Notes under the pieces: generated by a model | The model's database searches: none | Seen by the model: only the letters and a program-made list of their open reading frames with translations | Told to the model about the DNA's origin: nothing | NCBI GenBank assembly: GCA_036381895.1 | Contig: DASVBY010000073.1 | Location: 1 to 30,188, forward strand | From: JACQFZ01 sp036381895 | GTDB lineage: Bacteria > Pseudomonadota > Gammaproteobacteria > Acidiferrobacterales > Sulfurifustaceae | DNA length: 30,188 bases | Direction: 5' to 3' | Translations under genes and position numbers: made by a program | In this document: positions 16,634 through 24,127 of the stretch, in pieces | How the letters are laid out: every line of letters starts with the position of its first letter | Numbering within the stretch: the stretch's first letter is position 1

Positions 16634-18919
16634 ATGCCGAGAAACCTGATCGTCGTTGAATCGCCCGCGAAGGCGAAGACCATGTCGAAGTACCTGGGCA
16701 AGGAGTTCACCGCCCTCGCCTCGTACGGGCACGTGCGCGATCTGGTGCCGAAGCAGGGCGCGGTCGACACGGAAAACGGCTTCGCCATGAAGTACCAGCT
16801 GATCGAGAAGAACAAGAAGCACGTCGACGCGATCGTCAAGGCGATGCACGACGCCGATGCGCTCTATCTCGCGACCGACCCCGACCGCGAAGGCGAGGCG
16901 ATCTCCTGGCATCTGTACGAAATTCTGCGCGAACGCGGCGCGCTCGACTCGAAACCGGTGCACCGGGTCGAGTTCTACGAGATCACCAAGAACGCGATTC
17001 AGCAGGCCATCCGGCAGCCGCGGCAGCTGTCGCAGAACCTGATCAACGCGCAGCAGGCGCGCCGCGTGCTCGACTATCTCGTCGGTTTCAATCTTTCGCC
17101 GCTCCTCTGGAAGAAGGTGCGGCGCGGGCTCTCCGCCGGCCGCGTGCAGAGCCCGGCGCTGCGCCTCATCGTGGAACGCGAGGAGGAGATCGAGCGCTTC
17201 GTGCCGCGCGAGTACTGGACCATCGAATCGGACTGCTTCGCGCACGACAAGGGCTTCACCGCGCGGCTCACGCACTTCGGCGGCGAGAAGCTCGAGCAGT
17301 TCTCGATCGGCGATGCGCGCCGCGCCGATGAGATCGAAGCGGCGCTGCAGGCGGCCGCGCAGGGGCGGCTGCGCGTCGCGGCGGTCGAGAAGAAGCAGCG
17401 CCGGCGCAACCCCGCGCCGCCGTTCACCACCTCGACGCTACAGCAGGAAGCCGCGCGCAAGCTCGGCTACTCCGCGAGCCGCACGATGCGCATTGCGCAG
17501 CAGCTCTACGAAGGCGTCGACATCGGCGGCGAGGTGACCGGCCTCATCAGCTACATGCGTACCGATTCGGTCAACCTCGCCGCGGAAGCGGTCGCCGAGC
17601 TGCGGGCGGTGATCCGGGAGCGCTTCGGCGCCGATTACCTGCCGGAGGAGCCCCAGGTCTACAAGAGCAAGTCGAAGAACGCGCAGGAGGCGCATGAGGC
17701 GATTCGTCCGACCTCGGCCGCGCGAACTCCGGAGAGCCTCAAGAAGTACCTGAAACCCGAGCAGTACAAGCTCTACGAGCTCATCTGGCGGCGCACCGTC
17801 GCCTGCCAGATGATTCCGGCCCTGCTCGACACCGTTTCCGCCGACCTCGAGGCGGGCGCCGGTCACATCTTTCGCGCGACCGGTTCGCACGTCGTCAAGC
17901 CCGGTTTCATGGCGGTTTACCAGGAGGGCAGCGACGACGCGAAGCCCGAGGAGGAGGACGAGAAGATCCTGCCGCCGCTGGTGCAGGGCGAAACCGTCGA
18001 GCTCCGGGGCATCCGCAAGGAGCAGCACTTCACCGAGCCGCCGCCGCGCTACAGCGAGGCGAGCCTGGTGAAGGCGCTCGAAGCGTACGGCATCGGCCGC
18101 CCGTCGACCTACGCCACCATCATCGACACGCTGGTGCGGCGCGAGTACGTCACGCTCGATCAGCGCCGCTTCAAGCCGACCGATGTCGGGCGCGTGGTCA
18201 ACAAATTCCTGTCGGAGCACTTTCAGAACTACGTCGACTACGACTTCACCGCGCGCATGGAGGACGATCTCGACGCGATTTCGCGCGGCGAGAAGGAGTG
18301 GCGCCCGGTACTGCGCGAGTTCTGGCGCGAGTTCAAGGAGCAGGTGAAGGAGAAGGAAGCGGTCGAGCGGCCGGGTGTGGAAATGCTGGAGGAGGATTGC
18401 CCGAAGTGCGGCAAGCGCCTCGCCAAGCGCCTCGGGCGCAACGGCTACTTCATCGGCTGCACCGGTTATCCGGAATGTGACTACACGCGCAACGTCGACG
18501 AGGCCGCGGGCGGCGGCAACGAACCCGAGATCGTCGAGGGGCGCACCTGCCCCAAGTGCGGCTCGGCGCTCGTCGTCAAGCGCGGCCGCTACGGCAAGTT
18601 CATCGGCTGCAGCGGCTATCCCAACTGCCGCCACATGGAGCCGCTCGAGAAGCCCGAGGACACCGGCGTCCAATGCCCCGAGTGCCGTCAAGCTACGATG
18701 CTCAAACGCAAGTCGCGCTACGGCAAGATCTTCTACTCGTGCGCCCGCTACCCGGACTGCAAGTACGCCACGTGGAACCCGCCGCTCGCTGAACCGTGCC
18801 CGAAGTGCGGACACCCGATCCTGACGGTGAAAACCACGAAGCGCCGCGGCACGGAGAAGGTCTGCCCGCAGAAGGAATGCGGCTACGCGGTGCCCTACGA
18901 AGAGACGCTTTCGAACTGA
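16634..18919 (+). CDS. topA: DNA topoisomerase I
   Basis: 761 residues. The type IA enzyme relaxes negative supercoils through a transient 5'-phosphotyrosine link. The Toprim domain has E9 in IVVESPAKAK and the acidic pair D82 and D84 in DPDREGEA. The catalytic tyrosine is Y307 in LISYMRTDSVNL. After the core (to about 585) come four complete tetracysteine zinc ribbons: CPKC/CTGYPEC, CPKC/CSGYPNC, CPEC/CARYPDC and CPKC/CPQKEC. The 163-base upstream gap holds a TTGACA (16493-16498) without a clear -10 partner, so topA probably has its own promoter. The enzyme is shorter than the E. coli one (865 residues) mainly in the C-terminal region. Confidence 0.97.
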   Translation: MPRNLIVVESPAKAKTMSKYLGKEFTALASYGHVRDLVPKQGAVDTENGFAMKYQLIEKNKKHVDAIVKAMHDADALYLATDPDREGEAISWHLYEILRERGALDSKPVHRVEFYEITKNAIQQAIRQPRQLSQNLINAQQARRVLDYLVGFNLSPLLWKKVRRGLSAGRVQSPALRLIVEREEEIERFVPREYWTIESDCFAHDKGFTARLTHFGGEKLEQFSIGDARRADEIEAALQAAAQGRLRVAAVEKKQRRRNPAPPFTTSTLQQEAARKLGYSASRTMRIAQQLYEGVDIGGEVTGLISYMRTDSVNLAAEAVAELRAVIRERFGADYLPEEPQVYKSKSKNAQEAHEAIRPTSAARTPESLKKYLKPEQYKLYELIWRRTVACQMIPALLDTVSADLEAGAGHIFRATGSHVVKPGFMAVYQEGSDDAKPEEEDEKILPPLVQGETVELRGIRKEQHFTEPPPRYSEASLVKALEAYGIGRPSTYATIIDTLVRREYVTLDQRRFKPTDVGRVVNKFLSEHFQNYVDYDFTARMEDDLDAISRGEKEWRPVLREFWREFKEQVKEKEAVERPGVEMLEEDCPKCGKRLAKRLGRNGYFIGCTGYPECDYTRNVDEAAGGGNEPEIVEGRTCPKCGSALVVKRGRYGKFIGCSGYPNCRHMEPLEKPEDTGVQCPECRQATMLKRKSRYGKIFYSCARYPDCKYATWNPPLAEPCPKCGHPILTVKTTKRRGTEKVCPQKECGYAVPYEETLSN

Positions 18920-18926
18920 GCGCGCT

Positions 18927-20084
18927 GTGCCCGGCCCGTGTGCGCAGGTGAGGTCGGTGGTCCGTCGATGCGCGCGCCGCGCCGCGCGTCTGCTGGCCGC
19001 GAGCGCCGCGCTCGCGCTCTCCGCGTGCGTGACCCTCGGTCCCGGCCCCGGCCACGTGGTCCCGTGGTCCGAGCTTCCCGGCTGGCCGGAAGCTGCGCTC
19101 GCCGAGGCCTGGCCCGCGCTGCTTCATTCCTGCAGCAAGCTCGCCGCCCGCGACCCGGCCTGGCGTGATCTCTGCGCGCAAGCGCAGCAACTCCAATCGC
19201 CCGACGATGCCACGGTGCGTGCGTTCATCGAGCGTCACTTCGAGGCGCGGCTGCAGCGCGCCGGGTTCTTTCGCTCGACGGGACTCATCACCGGTTACTA
19301 CGAGCCGCTGCTCTTCGGCAGCCGAAGCCGCACCGAGCGCTACCGTTACCCGCTGTATCGCGTCCCGGACGATCTCCTGACCGTCGAGCTCGGCGACCTG
19401 TACCCCGAGCTCCGCGGCAAGCGCGTGCGCGGGCGCCTCGACGGGCGGCGCGTCGTACCCTACTACTCGCGCGCGCAGATCGAGCACAATCCGGCGCCGC
19501 TCGCGGGAAACGAGCTCCTCTGGGTGGACGATCCGGTCGCGCTGTTCGTGCTCCAGATCCAGGGTTCCGGGCGCGTGCAGCTGCCCGACGGCGAGATCGT
19601 TGCCGTCGGCTATGCCGACCAGAACGGACACCCCTATACGGCGATCGGCCGCACCCTCGTCGAGCGCGCCGGGCTCGCACTCGATGACATCGATCTCCCG
19701 ACGATCCGCCGCTGGCTCGCGGAGCACCCGCAGGAGGCGCAGGCGATCATGCACACGAACGCGAGCTACGTGTTCTTCCAGGAACGCGACGCGGCCGCCC
19801 CGGGGCCGATCGGCTCCTTGGGCGTCCCGCTCCTGCCCGAGCGCGCGATCGCTGTCGACCCTGCCTATATTCCGCTCGGCGCCCCGGTATGGCTCGACAC
19901 TACGCTGCCGGGCTCGGACGCACCGTATCGCCGGCTGGTGTTCGCGCAGGACACGGGCGGCGCGATTCGCGGGCCCGTACGCGCCGATCTCTTCTTCGGA
20001 CGCGGCCCCGCCGCCGAGGACTATGCCGGCCGCATGAAGCAGCCGGGCCGGCTCTACCTGCTGTTCCCCGCACGTTCACCGTAA
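18927..20084 (+). CDS. mltA: Membrane-bound lytic murein transglycosylase A
   Basis: 385 residues as drawn from GTG 18927; GTG at 18948 or 18957, next to an AGGTGAGG stretch, may be the real start. The leader ends in a lipobox (L-S-A-C with Cys34), so it is a lipoprotein, probably of the outer membrane. The body carries TGYYEPLLFGS, YSRAQIE, FVLQIQGSGRVQLPDG, ASYVFFQE, IPLGAPVWLDT and AQDTGGAIRGPVRADLFFG, which are the MltA blocks and include the catalytic Asp region. MltA cleaves glycan strands of peptidoglycan to leave 1,6-anhydromuropeptides. Its end overlaps the end of convergent rnd by 31 bp. It may be co-transcribed with topA, seven bases upstream. Confidence 0.94.
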   Translation: MPGPCAQVRSVVRRCARRAARLLAASAALALSACVTLGPGPGHVVPWSELPGWPEAALAEAWPALLHSCSKLAARDPAWRDLCAQAQQLQSPDDATVRAFIERHFEARLQRAGFFRSTGLITGYYEPLLFGSRSRTERYRYPLYRVPDDLLTVELGDLYPELRGKRVRGRLDGRRVVPYYSRAQIEHNPAPLAGNELLWVDDPVALFVLQIQGSGRVQLPDGEIVAVGYADQNGHPYTAIGRTLVERAGLALDDIDLPTIRRWLAEHPQEAQAIMHTNASYVFFQERDAAAPGPIGSLGVPLLPERAIAVDPAYIPLGAPVWLDTTLPGSDAPYRRLVFAQDTGGAIRGPVRADLFFGRGPAAEDYAGRMKQPGRLYLLFPARSP

Positions 20085-21172
20085 GGCGCGGCCGCGTCGA
20101 TCAGCTCCAGCAACTCGGTGCCGATCAGCTCCCGGCGCCAGCCGCGGGCGAGCGGTCCGCTACGCTCGCTCATGAGCAGCACCACGCTGCGGCGGGTGGC
20201 AAGGAGCGTCGGACTGATCTCGTGCATTTCGGCCACGGCCTTGACGTGCGCGAGCAGCCGCCGAAGCAGCTCCTGCTCGCGCGCCGACGGCGGCGCCGGC
20301 GCAGGCCAGATCCGCTCCGGCGGCTGACGTCGGGCATCCTGGACCACGGAAACGATGTCGGCACCGTAGCGGCGCACCGTACCTGCGCTCACCGGCAGGC
20401 GCGCGAGCGCATCGACCGTCGCGGGGACGCTGCGGGCGATCTCGAGCAGCGCCGCATCCGCAACCACCCAGCCGCGCGGCCGGTTCTCCGCCTGCGCCGT
20501 GCGCTCGCGCCAGTGAGCGAGCGCCCGCAGCACGGGCTGCGCCGCCGGGGGCAGCGCGTGCCCCGGGAGGCGGCGGTGGGCTTCGGCGGGATCGGTGCGG
20601 TACAGCGCCGGGTCGGTCAGCGCTTCGCACTCTTCCCGCAGCCAGGCCGTCCGTCCGCGCTGTTCGAGCCGTTCCGCGAGCGCGCGGTACACGTCGCGCA
20701 GGTACCAGACGTCGTCGTGCGCATACCGCAGCTGCTCGGCGCTCAGCGGCCGCGCTTCCCAGTTGGTACGCGTGTGCGCCTTCGGGAGCCGCACACCCAC
20801 GATCGCCTCGACCAGCGCGCCGTATCCGATCTGCTCCGAGTGGCCCAGCAGGGCCGCCGCGATCTGCGTATCGAACACCGGCCCAGGCACCGCACCGCGC
20901 AGGTCGTGGAAGACCTCGAGATCCTGCCGCCCCGCGTGCAGCACCTTGAGGAGGCGCGGATCGTAGAGCCGCTCGAGCAGCGGCGCGAGATCGACGCGCA
21001 GCGGATCGATGCAGGCGACGAAGTCCGCCGTCGCGAGCTGCAGCAAGCCGAGCCGTGCGTAGAAGGTGCGCTCGCGCGTGAACTCGGTATCGAGCGCCAC
21101 CCAGGGGCTGTCGGCAATGCGCGCGCACGCTTCCGCGAGCGCGCGCTGGTTGTCGATCAAGGGAAAATCCAT
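20054..21172 (-). CDS. rnd: Ribonuclease D
   Basis: 372 residues from ATG 21172; the GTG just before it would add one residue. It is a 3'-5' exoribonuclease that helps trim tRNA precursors and other stable RNA. The DEDDy exonuclease motifs are present: D28 and E30 in ALDTEFTRE, Asp in LKVLHAGRQDLEVF, and YAHDDVWYLRDVY with the Tyr and Asp of motif III. An HRDC domain follows (about 205-285, RERTAQAENRPRGWVVADAAL). It is a single minus-strand gene between mltA and mpl, and its 3' end lies inside the mltA end, so antisense pairing of the two transcripts is possible. Confidence 0.95.
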   Translation of the reverse strand: MDFPLIDNQRALAEACARIADSPWVALDTEFTRERTFYARLGLLQLATADFVACIDPLRVDLAPLLERLYDPRLLKVLHAGRQDLEVFHDLRGAVPGPVFDTQIAAALLGHSEQIGYGALVEAIVGVRLPKAHTRTNWEARPLSAEQLRYAHDDVWYLRDVYRALAERLEQRGRTAWLREECEALTDPALYRTDPAEAHRRLPGHALPPAAQPVLRALAHWRERTAQAENRPRGWVVADAALLEIARSVPATVDALARLPVSAGTVRRYGADIVSVVQDARRQPPERIWPAPAPPSAREQELLRRLLAHVKAVAEMHEISPTLLATRRSVVLLMSERSGPLARGWRRELIGTELLELIDAAAPYGERAGNSR

Positions 21173-21254
21173 CACCGCAGTGTAAGCGTTCGTGCGCCTC
21201 TATGCGAAAAGACGGACGGCCGTCGGACGCGGTCACGCTGCCCGCGCTCACTGC

Positions 21255-21260
21255 TACAAT
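21255..21260 (+). promoter_or_regulatory. -10 element upstream of mpl
   Basis: TACAAT within GCTACAATGCGGGG is a five-of-six match to the sigma-70 -10 consensus. No clear -35 is seen 16 to 18 bases upstream. RNA would start near 21267, leaving a leader of about 110 bases before mpl. Confidence 0.45.
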
Positions 21261-21279
21261 GCGGGGAGCGCCACGCCCT

Positions 21280-21375
21280 ATGCCGACCACATTGCTGTCC
21301 GGGTTTTGCTGCGTTCGTGTCCGCGCGCGCTCGTCGCGCCTCGCGGCAGCCGGGCGTGCGCGCGCGGCGAGCTGA
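21280..21375 (+). CDS. Possible 31-residue leader ORF before mpl
   Basis: An ATG at 21280 opens 31 codons (M-P-T-T-L-L-S-G-F-C-C-V-R-V-R-A-R-S and on) ending in TGA three bases before the mpl GTG. GGGGAG lies about 12 bases ahead of it. mpl itself has no good ribosome site, so ribosomes ending here might reinitiate on mpl. The composition is what chance would give in GC-rich DNA, and no homologue is known to me. Treat it as a candidate only. Confidence 0.25.
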   Translation: MPTTLLSGFCCVRVRARSSRLAAAGRARAAS

Positions 21376-21378
21376 GCC

Positions 21379-22743
21379 GTGCACCTGCACATCGCGGGCA
21401 TCGGCGGGACGTTTATGGCGGGGGTAGCGCTGCTCGCGCGAGCGCTCGGGCACCGCGTAACCGGCTCGGATCAAGGCCTCTATCCGCCGATGAGCACGCA
21501 GCTCGAGGAGCAGGGCATCGACGTGCGCGAGGGCTACGACCCCGCCCACCTGACGCCCGTCCCGGACTGCGTGGTGATCGGCAACGCCCTTTCGCGCGGC
21601 AACCCCCTCGTCGAGGCGGTGCTTGACCGCGATATTCCGTACACCTCGGGCGCGCAATGGGTGGCGGAACACGTGCTGCGCGGGCGCTGGGTGCTCGCGG
21701 TGGCCGGCACGCACGGCAAGACCACCACGGCGTCCCTGCTCGCGTGGATCCTCGAATACGCGGGCTTCGACCCGGGGTTCCTGATCGGCGGCATTCCCAC
21801 GAACTTCGGCGTTTCGGCACGCCTCACGACGTCGCGCTTCTTCGTGATCGAGGCGGACGAGTACGACACGGCGTTCTTCGACAAGCGCTCGAAGTTCCTG
21901 CATTACCGCCCGCGGACCGCGGTGCTCAACAATCTCGAGTACGACCACGCGGACATCTTCCCGGACCTCGAGGCCATCCGGCGGCAGTTCCATCACCTGG
22001 TGCGCACCGTGCCCGCTTCGGGGCGGATCGTCGTCAACGCCGCGGATCGAAACCTTGCCGACGTGCTGGCGCTCGGGTGCTGGACGCCGGTCGTCGGCTT
22101 CGGCAGCGACGGCGCCTGGCGCGCCGCGACGACCGCCCCGGACGGCTCGCGCTTTCGCGTCCTGCGCGAGGGGCGCGACGTGGGCGAGGTGCGCTGGGAG
22201 CTCTACGGGGCGCACAACGTCGAGAACGCGCTCGCCGCGCTCGCCGCCGCGGACCACGCGGGGGTACCGATCGAGCGCGCGCTCGCTGCGCTCGGTTCCT
22301 TCCATAACGCGCGCCGGCGCCTGGAACTGCGCGGTCAGGCGGGCGGCATCAGCGTCTACGACGATTTCGCGCACCATCCGACCGCCATTCGGGCGACGAT
22401 TGCGGCGCTGCGCGCGCGCGTCGGGAGCGCACGCATCGTGGCGGTGCTCGAGCCACGGTCGAATACGATGCGGCTCGGCGTGCACCGCGAGACGCTCGCG
22501 GGCGCGCTCGCCGAAGCGGATCGCGCGCTGCTGCTGCGGCCCGCGGGGCTCGGCTGGGACCTCGGCACGGTCGCGGCCGCGCTCGCCGGCCGCGCGCGCG
22601 TCTGCGATTCCACGGAAGCACTCCTCGCCGCACTGCTCGAGGAGCTTCGATCCGGTGATCACGTGCTCATCATGAGCAATGGCAGCTTCGACAACCTGCA
22701 TACACGGCTCCTGGAGCGCCTGCGCGCCAATGCCTGCAACTGA
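21379..22743 (+). CDS. mpl: UDP-N-acetylmuramate:L-alanyl-gamma-D-glutamyl-meso-diaminopimelate ligase
   Basis: 454 residues from GTG 21379. Mpl joins the tripeptide recovered from old cell wall to UDP-MurNAc, so wall material is recycled. It opens MHLHIAGIGGTFMAGVALLARALGH (the GIGGTFMAG loop distinguishes Mpl from MurC) with SDQGLYPPMS. The ATP loop is GTHGKTT (G110-T116, Lys114). Further Mur-ligase blocks are IEADEYDTAFFDKRSKFLHY, NNLEYDHADIF, GAHNVENALAALAAA, and YDDFAHHPTAI at the start of the C-terminal domain. All parts are intact. The end overlaps the LON-domain gene by 14 bp. With mltA nearby it forms a small wall-turnover group. Confidence 0.96.
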   Translation: MHLHIAGIGGTFMAGVALLARALGHRVTGSDQGLYPPMSTQLEEQGIDVREGYDPAHLTPVPDCVVIGNALSRGNPLVEAVLDRDIPYTSGAQWVAEHVLRGRWVLAVAGTHGKTTTASLLAWILEYAGFDPGFLIGGIPTNFGVSARLTTSRFFVIEADEYDTAFFDKRSKFLHYRPRTAVLNNLEYDHADIFPDLEAIRRQFHHLVRTVPASGRIVVNAADRNLADVLALGCWTPVVGFGSDGAWRAATTAPDGSRFRVLREGRDVGEVRWELYGAHNVENALAALAAADHAGVPIERALAALGSFHNARRRLELRGQAGGISVYDDFAHHPTAIRATIAALRARVGSARIVAVLEPRSNTMRLGVHRETLAGALAEADRALLLRPAGLGWDLGTVAAALAGRARVCDSTEALLAALLEELRSGDHVLIMSNGSFDNLHTRLLERLRANACN

Positions 22744-23320
22744 GCTGCCGCTGTTCCCGTTGCACACGGTGCTGTTCCCCGGCGGGCGGCTCGCAGTGCG
22801 GGTGTTCGAGCAGCGCTACGTCGACATGGTGGCGGCGAGCCTCAAGGCGGACGCGCCGTTCGGCGTGTGCCTGATCAAGCGCGGTAACGAGGTGGGCGCG
22901 GCGGCCGAGCCGCAGGCGGTGGGAACGGCGGCGCGCATCGTGCAATGCGATCTGGAACGGCCCGGTATTCTGCAGGTCGTGGCGCGTGGCGAAGAACGTT
23001 TCCGGGTGCGCTCGGTCGCGACGCGCAAGGACCAGCTGGTGGTGGCGCAGATCGAGCCGCTCGCCGAGGTCGGCGGCCCGATGCCCGAGCGTCACTACCG
23101 GCTCGTCGAAGCGCTGCGTCACGTGCTCGAACAGGCGGGCGAGAACGCGTACTTTCCGCCGGCCCGGCTCGACGACGCCGGCTGGGTGAGCGGCCGCCTG
23201 GTGGAACTGCTGCCGCTTCCCCTCGGTCTCAAGCAGGCATTGCTCGAGCTGGACGACATCGCCATGCGTCTTGACGTACTGGCCGAGTTTTTTCCGCCGC
23301 CCGGGCGCGAACGCGCGTAG
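22730..23320 (+). CDS. LON peptidase substrate-binding domain protein
   Basis: 196 residues from ATG 22730, chosen because the family begins with the ELPLFPLHTVLFPGGRLAVRVFEQRY block right after it. The protein consists only of the LON N-terminal domain: RYVDMVAASL, FGVCLIKRGNEVG, GTAARIVQCDLERPGILQVVARGEERFRV and a helical C-terminal part ending VLAEFFPPPG. The ATPase and protease domains of Lon are absent. Stand-alone proteins of this type are widespread in proteobacteria; their role is not well defined and may involve protein quality control. It overlaps mpl by 14 bp, and dsbA follows after 35 bases. Confidence 0.92.
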   Translation: MPATELPLFPLHTVLFPGGRLAVRVFEQRYVDMVAASLKADAPFGVCLIKRGNEVGAAAEPQAVGTAARIVQCDLERPGILQVVARGEERFRVRSVATRKDQLVVAQIEPLAEVGGPMPERHYRLVEALRHVLEQAGENAYFPPARLDDAGWVSGRLVELLPLPLGLKQALLELDDIAMRLDVLAEFFPPPGRERA

Positions 23321-23355
23321 ACCGGGCGGCCGCCACTACGACGAGGATTGTCCCG

Positions 23356-23994
23356 ATGAAGCGCATCCTTGCTGTCTGCGTCCTGGCACTGCTTCCTCTT
23401 GCGGCCGCGCCGGCGCTCGAAGAAGGCCGCGACTATATCGCGCTCCCGGCGCCGCAGCCGGTCGAGACCGGCGACAAGATCGAGGTGCGGGAATTCTTCT
23501 GGTACGGCTGTCCGCACTGCTACTCGCTCGAGCCCGTTATCGACCGCTGGCTCGAGCGAAAGCCGGCCAACGTGAGTTTCGTGCGTACCCACGCCACCTA
23601 TCCGAGCTGGATGACCCACGCACGGGCGTTCTACACGTTCGCGGCGCTCGGCGCCACCGCCCAGACCCACAGCGCCCTGTTCCGCGCACTGCATCAGCAG
23701 AGGCGGCCGTTGAACACGGAACAGGACCTCGCGGCCTTCGCCCAGGAACAAGGCGTCGATGCGGCCAAGTTCCGCCAGGCGTTCAATTCCTTCGGTGTGC
23801 GCACCGAGCTCGAACGGGCGAAGCAGCTCGTCGCCGCATACCAGGTGACCTCGGTGCCGATGTTCGCTGTCGACGGCAAGTACATCACCAGCCCGGCGAT
23901 GGCCGGCAGCGAAACCGCATTCATCGCGGTCCTGGACCAGCTGGTGGAGCGGGCGGCCCGCGAGCGCGCCGGTGCGGCCAAAGGCCGCCGCTAG
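23356..23994 (+). CDS. dsbA: Thiol:disulfide interchange protein DsbA
   Basis: 212 residues. A signal peptide (about 1-20, MKRILAVCVLALLPLAAAPA) sends it to the periplasm, where it oxidises cysteine pairs in newly exported proteins. The active site is C52-P-H-C55 in FFWYGCPHCYSLEP, and the cis-proline that faces it is P168 in TSVPMF. The mature length is typical of DsbA, and the CPHC dipeptide is the strongly oxidising form. The gene follows the LON-domain protein by 35 bases and may share its transcript. DsbB is not in the window. Confidence 0.96.
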   Translation: MKRILAVCVLALLPLAAAPALEEGRDYIALPAPQPVETGDKIEVREFFWYGCPHCYSLEPVIDRWLERKPANVSFVRTHATYPSWMTHARAFYTFAALGATAQTHSALFRALHQQRRPLNTEQDLAAFAQEQGVDAAKFRQAFNSFGVRTELERAKQLVAAYQVTSVPMFAVDGKYITSPAMAGSETAFIAVLDQLVERAARERAGAAKGRR

Positions 23995-24069
23995 ACGGCG
24001 TTCGCTGTGCTGCGCGCTATAGTCTTGGTGACGGGCTGCGCCTTGTCCCCCGGCGCGTCCTCCGCCGGA

Positions 24070-24081
24070 TATACTTATGAT
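24070..24081 (+). promoter_or_regulatory. Possible -10 elements for the sucA operon
   Basis: The otherwise GC-rich 133-base gap before sucA contains an AT-rich patch with TATACT (24070-24075) and TATGAT (24076-24081). Another -10-like TATAGT lies at 24018-24023. None has a convincing -35 at 16 to 18 bases. RNA starting after the patch would have a leader of about 40 bases. Confidence 0.35.
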
Positions 24082-24100
24082 TTTGATTTTTGGCCCGCGC

Positions 24101-24118
24101 CCCCATCTAATGGGGTGA
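24101..24118 (+). promoter_or_regulatory. Hairpin covering the sucA ribosome-binding site
   Basis: CCCCAT (24101-24106) pairs perfectly with ATGGGG (24110-24115) around the loop CTA. The right arm overlaps GGGGTGA, the only Shine-Dalgarno-like sequence, nine bases before the sucA ATG. A fold here would lower translation. Six base pairs with four G-C is modest stability. Confidence 0.4.
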
Positions 24119-24127
24119 AGACTGATC

